The notes below the pieces were generated by a model that searched no databases, was not told the DNA's origin, and saw nothing but the letters and a program-made list of their open reading frames with translations. This document shows positions 1 to 6,130 of a stretch of DNA of 9,219 nt, in pieces (positions within the stretch are counted from its first letter, which is position 1; the number at the start of each line of letters is the position of its first letter). The position numbers and the translations under genes are program-made. This stretch comes from Candidatus Roizmanbacteria bacterium CG_4_10_14_0_8_um_filter_33_9 (GTDB lineage Bacteria > Patescibacteriota > Microgenomatia > UBA1406 > GWC2-37-13). The stretch is taken from NCBI GenBank assembly GCA_002785065.1, contig PFLI01000045.1, positions 1-9,219 of the forward strand, read 5' to 3'.

Positions 1-23
1 AAAATTAGTAAACATACTTCAAA

Positions 24-632
24 ATGGTTTTTGACCAACTTGTAAATTTGTTTGCTTCTATCCTAATTGTATTTAGACGCGTAAGACTTCTTATTTTTTA
101 TCCCTATAAAACAATGAGAAAGATTAGTTTAGAAAAAGACATGGTACAAGTTGGGGTTATTTTATTCATCTCATTCTTATACTTTATGTTTGCATATAAA
201 ATTCGCAATGGTATTTTTTTTGGCATACTTGCTTTTTTTATTTTTATTATGTTATTTTTAATAACCACTTTATTTTTTTACTGGTCTACAAAGCGATTTA
301 ACAACAATCTTTTTTACAATCGTTTTGTAATTACCTATAGTTATACCCTTATTCCTACATTTTTTTGGTTTTTTACTAACGCAATATTTTATGTTATTCT
401 GCCTCCTCCACGCACTATTTCGTTATTGGGTAAAGGCTTTAGTATTGCGTATCTAACTTATTCAATCAATATATTAGTTTGGAAGTTAATCCTCGTTTAC
501 TTTTCTCTTCGTTTTTCTTCAAGACTTGGATTAATCAGGATAATATATGTCTTTATATTGTATTTGTTATTATTACTGCCGCTTTCAATGCTTTTATATC
601 AACTTCATATTTTTCGAATTCCGTTTATTTGA
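24..632 (+). CDS. Five-helix integral membrane protein, possibly Yip1-like
   Basis: This 202-residue protein is very hydrophobic. I see about five membrane segments, at roughly residues 41-58, 63-87, 105-126, 140-162 and 170-192. They follow an amphipathic, basic N-terminal stretch (residues 1-39) with no cleavable signal peptide. The pattern of a short cytosolic N-terminus with a P-Y-K-T motif, five helices and a Ser-Tyr-x-Leu-Ile-Pro stretch (residues 106-111) entering the third helix resembles Yip1-domain proteins, which are common and mostly uncharacterised in bacteria. That family call is tentative. The ATG at 24 has only 23 bases before it and no clear ribosome binding site, so the start is not firm. 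The gene ends 47 bases before the HMG-CoA reductase gene and could be co-transcribed with the operon, but a hairpin lies between them. No role in isoprenoid synthesis can be read from the sequence. Confidence 0.7.
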   Translation: MVFDQLVNLFASILIVFRRVRLLIFYPYKTMRKISLEKDMVQVGVILFISFLYFMFAYKIRNGIFFGILAFFIFIMLFLITTLFFYWSTKRFNNNLFYNRFVITYSYTLIPTFFWFFTNAIFYVILPPPRTISLLGKGFSIAYLTYSINILVWKLILVYFSLRFSSRLGLIRIIYVFILYLLLLLPLSMLLYQLHIFRIPFI

Positions 633-633
633 T

Positions 634-664
634 TTTTCTTTTCAAGAATGATTTGAAAAGGAAA
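634..664 (+). other. AT-rich hairpin between the membrane gene and the mevalonate operon
   Basis: Bases 634-645 pair with 653-664 over 12 positions, including one G-U pair, around a 7-base loop. The core is the perfect 8-base repeat CTTTTCAA / TTGAAAAG. It begins two bases after the stop codon of the upstream gene and ends 15 bases before the HMG-CoA reductase start. It lacks a GC-rich stem and a following T-run, so it is not a classical intrinsic terminator. It could be a weak terminator, an RNA-processing site or a regulatory leader. Confidence 0.35.
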
Positions 665-679
665 TAGGACTAATACTAT

Positions 680-1801
680 ATGAGGATACATTCATTTTTG
701 ACTTTATTGGAAAGAAGAGAGCTTATTGAAAAAGCAATCGGGAAAAAATTAACTATCATTGGAACAAACTGTATGATTGAAGAAAAAAAAATACATTGCG
801 AAAATACTATTGGAACTGTGCCTATCCCACTTGGAATAGCTGGTCCGTTAAGTATAAAAACAAAAACAAGCTTAAATTTATATTATGTACCTTTAGCAAC
901 AACAGAAGGCGCTTTAGTTGCGTCCATTAATAGGGGATGCAAAGCAATTTCACTTTCAAAAGGAGCGCAAGTATATACAGAAAAAAAAGGTGTAACAAGG
1001 GGCCCTGTTTTTATTACAAACTCACTTAAAGAAGCATATTCCTTAAAAGAATGGCTGCTTATTCATGTAAAAGACCTTATAAAAATTGCAGAGAGTACTT
1101 CAAGTCATTTAACTTACTTAAATCAAAAAATTCAGATAGTCGGTTCTTCGGTTTTTGTTCGTTTTTCATTTGATACACAAGATGCAATGGGAATGAATAT
1201 GGTAACAATTGCTGTAAGTAAGATTGCCGGATATATTGAAGAAAAAACAGGTGTAAAATGTGGTTCTGTTGCGGGTAATTTTGATATAGATAAAAAACCG
1301 GCATGGCTTAATTTTATCGAAGGAAGAGGAATTTCTGTTTGGGCGCAAGCAAATATTTCCAAAAAGATTTTAAAAGAAGTATTAAAAACAAATGCAGAAG
1401 AAATATATGTAGTTTGGATACATAAATGTCTTATTGGATCTGCAATCAGCGGATCTCTTGGATTTAATTCACATTTTGCAAATATAGTTGGCGCTTTCTA
1501 TATCGCAACAGGACAGGATGCAGCTCACATAGTTGAGGGAAGTATGGGAATGACAACCTTAGAAAAAAACAAAGATGGATCAATAAGCATATCGGTATAT
1601 CTTCCCGCAATAATGATGGGTATTATTGGTGGAGGAACAAAACTGCAATCGCAACACGAAGCATTATCAGTTGTTGGAGCAAAAAATCCTGAAGAATTAG
1701 CTTCAGTATTAGGAGGGGCTGTTCTTGCTGGTGAGCTATCTCTTTTAGCTTCACTTGCGCAAGGATCGTTAGCATCTGCTCATAAAAAACTCGGGAGATA
1801 A
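680..1801 (+). CDS. hmgA: 3-hydroxy-3-methylglutaryl-CoA reductase, class I (archaeal-like)
   Basis: This cytosolic enzyme reduces HMG-CoA to mevalonate with two NADPH and is the committed step of the pathway. At 373 residues it is a soluble catalytic domain with no membrane anchor, close to the size of archaeal class I enzymes. Visible motifs in order are ENTIG (41-45) and the substrate-binding stretch with catalytic Glu76 in TTEGALV. The nucleotide-binding DAMGMNM is at 168-174 and DKKPAW, with the catalytic Lys, at 204-209. Catalytic Asp280 lies in TGQDAA, and the C-terminal catalytic His368 in SAHKKLGR. All four catalytic residues expected of class I are present. DAMGMNM and the late catalytic His argue against class II. 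The ATG at 680 sits in TATATG with only a weak AGGA upstream (666-669). It is the first gene of the operon, and HMG-CoA synthase follows after 4 bases. Confidence 0.96.
   Translation: MRIHSFLTLLERRELIEKAIGKKLTIIGTNCMIEEKKIHCENTIGTVPIPLGIAGPLSIKTKTSLNLYYVPLATTEGALVASINRGCKAISLSKGAQVYTEKKGVTRGPVFITNSLKEAYSLKEWLLIHVKDLIKIAESTSSHLTYLNQKIQIVGSSVFVRFSFDTQDAMGMNMVTIAVSKIAGYIEEKTGVKCGSVAGNFDIDKKPAWLNFIEGRGISVWAQANISKKILKEVLKTNAEEIYVVWIHKCLIGSAISGSLGFNSHFANIVGAFYIATGQDAAHIVEGSMGMTTLEKNKDGSISISVYLPAIMMGIIGGGTKLQSQHEALSVVGAKNPEELASVLGGAVLAGELSLLASLAQGSLASAHKKLGR
1793..1797 (+). promoter_or_regulatory. Shine-Dalgarno GGGAG for HMG-CoA synthase
   Basis: GGGAG lies 8 bases before the ATG at 1806, inside the last codons (Gly-Arg) of HMG-CoA reductase. 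It is one of the few recognisable ribosome binding sites in the window. It fixes the synthase start and ties its translation to the upstream gene. Confidence 0.6.
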
Positions 1802-1805
1802 ATAT

Positions 1806-2828
1806 ATGTTTGGAATTCTTTCATACGGATATTATATTCCTCGTTTTCGGATAAAAACTGAAGATATTGCCTCAGTTTGGGGAAAAAATTCCACTGATAT
1901 TATTCATTCATTGGCAGTTAAAGAAAAATCAGTAGCTGGAATCGATGAAGACTCATTAACAATGGCATATGAGTCATCTTCTATGGCTTTAAAAAGCAGC
2001 AAAGTGAAAAAAAAAAATATAAAAACAGTTTTTTTTGGTTCAGAGTCGCCGCCTTATGCAGTAAATCCAGCATCAACAACTCTTGCACATTTTTTAGGAA
2101 TAGAAGAACAATATTTAGCGTCTGATATGCAATTTGCATGTAAAGCTGCAACAGGAGGGATTATTATCGCGAGTGGTTTAATCGCCTCTGGTTTCACAAA
2201 AAATGCATTAGTAGTTGCATCTGATAAAGCAACGGGGAGACCTCATGATGCTCTTGAATATACAGCAGCTTCAGGATCGGTTGCTTTATTGCTTGGAAAA
2301 ACAAATCTCGCGGTACGAATTATTGATATGACATCATATTCATCAGACACTCCAGATTTTTGGCGAAGGGAGGGAATAAGATATCCATCTCATAGCGGTC
2401 GTTTTACTGGTAAACCTTCTTATTTCCACCATATTTTTCAAGCATCAACCTTGATACTTAAGAAAAATAAAATGAAACCAACAGATTTTGCTTATGCTGT
2501 ATTTCATATGCCTAACGGTACATTTCCGCTTAAAGTTGGAAGTATGTTAGGGTTTACGGAACGTCAGATATCTCCCTCGTTAGTTGTTAACACATTGGGT
2601 AATTCATATACCGCATCAGGTTTAATGGGTTTAGTCTCGGTATTGGAGATTGCAAAAACGAATGATTATATTTATTTTGCATCATACGGTTCAGGTGCTG
2701 GTTCTGATGCCTTTATTTTACAGGTTACCTCAAAGCTACAAAAAATAAAACATGAGTTTAAATCAGCAATGGAAAATAAAGAATATATTAACTATGCACA
2801 TTATTTAAGATGTATGGAAATTATATGA
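1806..2828 (+). CDS. mvaS: Hydroxymethylglutaryl-CoA synthase (archaeal type)
   Basis: This enzyme condenses acetyl-CoA with acetoacetyl-CoA to HMG-CoA. The 340-residue protein has the thiolase fold. Glu80 in GSESPPYAVNP is the general acid/base, Cys112 in FACKAATGG is the acylated nucleophile, and His234 in FHMPNGTFP belongs to the active-site triad. The C-terminal glycine motif SYGSGAGSDAF is at 293-303. The GSES and FHxPNG forms and the C-terminal NKEYINYAHYL-like tail match archaeal-type synthases better than the firmicute MvaS type. The symbol is given for function only. The stop overlaps the thiolase start (ATGA at 2825-2828), consistent with the intermediate-channelling complex known for the archaeal homologues. 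An 11-base A run (2007-2017) codes for part of a lysine-rich loop. Confidence 0.95.
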   Translation: MFGILSYGYYIPRFRIKTEDIASVWGKNSTDIIHSLAVKEKSVAGIDEDSLTMAYESSSMALKSSKVKKKNIKTVFFGSESPPYAVNPASTTLAHFLGIEEQYLASDMQFACKAATGGIIIASGLIASGFTKNALVVASDKATGRPHDALEYTAASGSVALLLGKTNLAVRIIDMTSYSSDTPDFWRREGIRYPSHSGRFTGKPSYFHHIFQASTLILKKNKMKPTDFAYAVFHMPNGTFPLKVGSMLGFTERQISPSLVVNTLGNSYTASGLMGLVSVLEIAKTNDYIYFASYGSGAGSDAFILQVTSKLQKIKHEFKSAMENKEYINYAHYLRCMEII

Positions 2829-3976
2829 TTTCAATCCTAGGATATTATTCAACCCAATTTGGTGAATTATGGGAACGATCTCTTTTTGATCTTGTGAAAG
2901 AATCAATTGATTCTCTCTTGAAAGAATCAAAAATAGAAAAAAAAGAAATTGACGCAATTTTTTTTTCAAACATGATGTCCGGTATTTTAGAAAATAATCT
3001 GCATGGTTCTTCAAAAATTGCACAATTACTAAATACTCATATTCCTATATTTCGATCTGAAGCGGCGTGTGCTTCAGGTGGTATGGCTGTATACCTCGCG
3101 GTTCAATATTTAAAAGCTAATCCTGGCAAAACAGTGATTGTAGTTGGAGCTGAAAAAATGACTGATTTTTCACCAGAAGAAGCGGTTGAAGGGCTAATGG
3201 CTGCTGCTTCTGGAGAAGAACAAGAAGCTGGTTTAACATTTCCCGGGTTATATGCTCTTCTTGCTCAAATATATTTGAATTCATATCATTACAAACATGA
3301 AAACATTGGGGCAATTTCTGTAAAAAACCATTTCCATGGTTTTTTAAACGAAAAAGCTCATTTCAAAAGAAAAGTAACATTAAAGCAAGTACTCAGTAGT
3401 CCTAAAATCGCATCACCGCTTGGAGTTCTTGATTGTTCCCCGATATCTGACGGGGCTTCAGCAATTATTATTACATCGAATACAAAAAAAATAAAACAAG
3501 CAAAAAGAACATGTTCCATATTGTCTTCAGAAATAGCTTCGGATAGCATTTCATTTATGGAAAGAGAAAGATTGGATAGTTTAACATCAACAGTTGTTGC
3601 GGGAAATAAGGCATTTAAAGAAGCAGGTATAAAACGAAGTGATATTAGAGTTGCTGAACTTCACGATTGTTTTTCGATCGCTGAAATTCTTGGGATGGAA
3701 GATTTAGGCTTTTGGAAAAAAGGCGAAGGCGGAAAAAGAGCTTTAGCATATGAAACTATGCTTGGAAATTCTGGTTCTATTATTGTAAACACGTCTGGAG
3801 GATTAAAAGCAGCAGGTCATCCTATTGGTGCAACCGGAATCAAACAAGTTGGAGAGATTTTTCTTCAATTAACTCATCAGGCAGATAAACGTCAAGTTCA
3901 CGATGTTTATTATGGTTTAGCACACAATGTTGGAGGGTCCGGAGGAACAGCAGTTGTAACAATTTTAGGTATTTAA
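2825..3976 (+). CDS. Acetyl-CoA acetyltransferase (acetoacetyl-CoA thiolase), SCP-x/archaeal type
   Basis: This enzyme condenses two acetyl-CoA into acetoacetyl-CoA for the adjacent HMG-CoA synthase. With the start at 2825 it has 383 residues. Cys82 in EAACASGG is the nucleophile, His280 is in ELHDCF, and His332 is in GHPIGATG. The C-terminal motif is HNVGGSGG (His367), where biosynthetic and degradative thiolases of the AtoB/FadA type carry a Cys in CxGGG. That replacement is typical of the SCP-x-like subfamily that pairs with HMG-CoA synthase and DUF35 in archaea. I chose 2825 because it gives an ATGA overlap, a TATATG context and a natural N-terminus (MISILGYYST). An in-frame ATG at 2810 would add five residues and remains possible. 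DUF35 follows after 5 bases. Confidence 0.93.
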   Translation: MISILGYYSTQFGELWERSLFDLVKESIDSLLKESKIEKKEIDAIFFSNMMSGILENNLHGSSKIAQLLNTHIPIFRSEAACASGGMAVYLAVQYLKANPGKTVIVVGAEKMTDFSPEEAVEGLMAAASGEEQEAGLTFPGLYALLAQIYLNSYHYKHENIGAISVKNHFHGFLNEKAHFKRKVTLKQVLSSPKIASPLGVLDCSPISDGASAIIITSNTKKIKQAKRTCSILSSEIASDSISFMERERLDSLTSTVVAGNKAFKEAGIKRSDIRVAELHDCFSIAEILGMEDLGFWKKGEGGKRALAYETMLGNSGSIIVNTSGGLKAAGHPIGATGIKQVGEIFLQLTHQADKRQVHDVYYGLAHNVGGSGGTAVVTILGI

Positions 3977-3981
3977 AATAT

Positions 3982-4284
3982 ATGATTAGTCCAGTAAAGA
4001 TATGGAGGCGCCAAAAGAATATTCGAAATATGTTGGGTAAAAAAGGAGTAGTTCTTTCATGGACAATCATTTATACTCCATCAAACGATTTTAAAAAAAG
4101 CGCACCATACCCTGTATTATTGGCTCAGCTTGATTCAGGAGAAAAAGTTGTGGGACAATATGTGGGGACACTGTATAATGACTTAAAAATTGGAATGCGC
4201 ATAAGAACAATTCTACGAAAAACTCGAATAACTCATAACGAAGATATAATTTCATATGGAATAAAATTCACCAACGAAATATGA
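3982..4284 (+). CDS. DUF35-type OB-fold protein lacking the zinc ribbon; probable thiolase/HMG-CoA synthase partner
   Basis: This 100-residue protein sits between thiolase and mevalonate kinase, where archaea carry a DUF35 protein that scaffolds the thiolase/HMG-CoA synthase complex. The OB-fold part can be followed: a strand region GVVLSWTIIYTPSNDF (22-37), then APYPVLLAQLDSGEKVVGQ (41-59), IGMRIRTILRKTR (70-82) and a final ISYGIKFTNE (90-99). Family members begin with a short helix containing Pro and Trp-Arg, followed by a Cys4 zinc ribbon. Here the helix is kept (PVKIWRR, 4-10), but the ribbon is absent and the protein contains no cysteine. No ribosome binding site is evident, and the start is in TATATG. 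The stop overlaps the mevalonate kinase start (ATGA, 4281-4284). The scaffold role is inferred from position and residual similarity. It is not an enzyme by any visible motif. Confidence 0.8.
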   Translation: MISPVKIWRRQKNIRNMLGKKGVVLSWTIIYTPSNDFKKSAPYPVLLAQLDSGEKVVGQYVGTLYNDLKIGMRIRTILRKTRITHNEDIISYGIKFTNEI

Positions 4285-5216
4285 ACAAGATACAATATCG
4301 AACTCCAGCAAAAATTATTTTTTCAGGAGAACATGCAGTTGTTTATGGAAAACCAGCGCTTGTTTCTGCAATTGGAAAATACCTGACATTCTCTGTCTGG
4401 GAGGGGAAAAAAGAAATAAAAGATCCACATATTTTGTTTGTGGTAAAAACAGTTCAAGCTTATTTAAAGAAGAAAAAAATAGAGATGGTAAAAAAGAACT
4501 ACGACTATTTAATTGAATCAACTATTCCAATAGGACGAGGACTTGGTTCATCTGCTGCTTTTTCCGTTGCATCTGCTGCAGCTTTTTTGGAATTTTTTTC
4601 CGGAAAACAATTTGAAAAAGAAGAGATAAACAATATTGCATATCAAATTGAAAAACAATTTCATTCTCGACCTTCCGGCGCTGATACTTCTGCATCCTGT
4701 TTTGGAGGGCTCATTTATTTTAGAAAAGAATTTGAATTTTTAAAAACAATCTCGAATTTACATATAAAAATACCAAAAATAATTGAAGAGGATTTATATC
4801 TCATCGATTCAGGAAAACCATCGGAAACAACTTCTGAAATGGTGGAAATAGTCGGCAGGGAGTATAATAGAGATCCGAAAAGAATGGATTTTCTATTTTC
4901 TGAAATCGAAAAAACAACGAAGAGACTAGTTGTATCCTTAGTAAAAGAAGATAAAATTTTTTTTCAAAAAACAATTATTAAAAATGAACTATTACTTGAG
5001 AAAATAGGAGTAGTTTCAAAACAAACAAAACAATTGCTTATATTTTTAAAAAATTTCGGGGTAGGAAAAATAACGGGGGCGGGAGGAAAAAAGGGTGGGT
5101 CAGGTTATATTATGTTTTATAATGTTAATAAAGCTAATATTGAAGAGAAATGTAAAGAATTACAATTATCCTGTTTTAAGTTTATTTCTGAAGAAAAAGG
5201 AGTCTCAAAACTATGA
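4281..5216 (+). CDS. mvk: Mevalonate kinase (GHMP kinase family)
   Basis: This enzyme phosphorylates mevalonate at the 5-hydroxyl using ATP. The 311-residue protein shows the GHMP signatures in order. Motif 1 is TPAKIIFSGEHAVVYGKPAL (8-27). The ATP-binding loop is IPIGRGLGSSAAF (82-94). Catalytic Asp135 is in RPSGADTSASCFGG, and DSGKPSETTSEMV (176-188) matches the mevalonate-kinase form. Glycine motif 3 is unusual: TGAGGKKGGSGYIM (265-278) carries extra residues compared with TGAGGGGC in characterised mevalonate kinases. The start overlaps the DUF35 stop and has no ribosome binding site of its own, suggesting translational coupling. The end overlaps the next kinase gene by ATGA (5213-5216). 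Assignment over the neighbouring kinase rests on GEHAVVYG, PSGxD and the SGKxxxTxxMV segment. Confidence 0.87.
   Translation: MNKIQYRTPAKIIFSGEHAVVYGKPALVSAIGKYLTFSVWEGKKEIKDPHILFVVKTVQAYLKKKKIEMVKKNYDYLIESTIPIGRGLGSSAAFSVASAAAFLEFFSGKQFEKEEINNIAYQIEKQFHSRPSGADTSASCFGGLIYFRKEFEFLKTISNLHIKIPKIIEEDLYLIDSGKPSETTSEMVEIVGREYNRDPKRMDFLFSEIEKTTKRLVVSLVKEDKIFFQKTIIKNELLLEKIGVVSKQTKQLLIFLKNFGVGKITGAGGKKGGSGYIMFYNVNKANIEEKCKELQLSCFKFISEEKGVSKL
5197..5202 (+). promoter_or_regulatory. Strong Shine-Dalgarno AAGGAG for the second GHMP kinase
   Basis: AAGGAG lies 10 bases before the ATG at 5213, within the mevalonate kinase coding sequence. It is the best match to the anti-Shine-Dalgarno in the operon and confirms the overlapping ATGA start. 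Confidence 0.6.
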
Positions 5217-6127
5217 GTATTAAAGTATCTGCACCTGGAAAACTGCTTTTGCTTGGAGATCATGCTGTTGTGTATGGATATCCCTGCTTAGTAACCGCCG
5301 TTGACAAAAGATTGTATGTAGAGGCGGAACTTATTGATGCGCAGGAAGATGAGATCATAACACCACAGGTAAAAGAAAGCCGGTTTGTGTTGGAGTCAAT
5401 TGCATATTTTAAAGAAAAATATCAGATTGAAAAATCAGTCCGAATAAAAACAAAAGGTGATTTTTCACATCATGTTGGACTTGGATCATCTTCAGCGGTA
5501 ACTGTTGCAACATTTAAAGCATTAAGTCTTTTGTTTCAAAAAGAAATTACTCTCAAAGAACTATTTGAAATGAGTTATCATGTGAATATTATTATTCAAG
5601 GCGTTGGTTCAGGATTTGATATTGCAGCAGCAACATTTGGCGGAACACTTGAATATGTTGTTGGCGGCAAAGTTATAGATGCTCTTCATATCAGTGATTT
5701 ACCTCTTGTTGTTGGATATTCAGGTACAAAAGCCGATACTCCCTTTTATATCCGTAAAGTTGCTGAAGCTTTTAAATCCAAAAAACAAGAAATGGAAGAC
5801 ATTTTTAAATCTATGCAAGTCCTTGTTGAGAGAGCTAAAAAAGGGCTTCTTTCACATAATTTGGCAACTGTCGGAATATGTATGAATGAAAATCAAAAAC
5901 TTCTTACTAAACTTGGAGTAAGCACGCCTAAACTAGAAAGTATGATTAAAGCAGCTATTGATGTAGGCGCTTATGGAGCTAAGTTGTCAGGAGCAGGAGG
6001 AGGGGATTGTATGATAGCCCTTGTTGATAATAAGAAGCGTAATAAGGTAGAGCATGCAATCGAACAAGTTGGAGGAGAGATAATTCATGTAAACGTTAAT
6101 ACTGTAGGTGTTACTATTGAAACATAG
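5213..6127 (+). CDS. GHMP kinase, probable phosphomevalonate kinase
   Basis: Its probable role is to phosphorylate 5-phosphomevalonate to 5-diphosphomevalonate. The 304-residue protein has motif 1 SAPGKLLLLGDHAVVYGYP (6-24) with Asp instead of the Glu of mevalonate kinases, and the ATP loop VGLGSSSAV (88-96). Asp136 lies in GSGFDIAAATFGG, which resembles GSGFDVAAA of yeast and plant phosphomevalonate kinases. Glycine motif 3 is SGAGGGDCMIAL (259-270), with the GGGDC form typical of phosphomevalonate kinases; mevalonate kinases have GGGGC. However, much of the C-terminal half (VGICMNENQKLL at 220-231, LGVSTPKL at 234-241, GAYGAKLSG at 252-260) reads like archaeal mevalonate kinase. It could therefore be a mevalonate kinase paralogue that has taken on the second step. 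The order kinase-kinase-decarboxylase supports the phosphomevalonate kinase call. The decarboxylase gene begins 3 bases downstream. Confidence 0.72.
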   Translation: MSIKVSAPGKLLLLGDHAVVYGYPCLVTAVDKRLYVEAELIDAQEDEIITPQVKESRFVLESIAYFKEKYQIEKSVRIKTKGDFSHHVGLGSSSAVTVATFKALSLLFQKEITLKELFEMSYHVNIIIQGVGSGFDIAAATFGGTLEYVVGGKVIDALHISDLPLVVGYSGTKADTPFYIRKVAEAFKSKKQEMEDIFKSMQVLVERAKKGLLSHNLATVGICMNENQKLLTKLGVSTPKLESMIKAAIDVGAYGAKLSGAGGGDCMIALVDNKKRNKVEHAIEQVGGEIIHVNVNTVGVTIET

Positions 6128-6130
6128 TAT

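Noticed and set aside
479..667. Alternative plus-strand frame overlapping the end of the first membrane gene
   Set aside because: It is hydrophobic only because the T-rich DNA of the overlapping gene is read in another frame; there is no start signal and it ends inside the hairpin.
1077..1362. Minus-strand open frames inside hmgA
   Set aside because: They lie opposite a fully conserved enzyme, have no recognisable protein features or start signals, and reflect the composition of the real gene.
2810..2824. Earlier in-frame ATG for thiolase
   Set aside because: It would add MYGNY before the natural family N-terminus. The ATG at 2825 gives a TATATG context, an ATGA overlap and the expected first strand.
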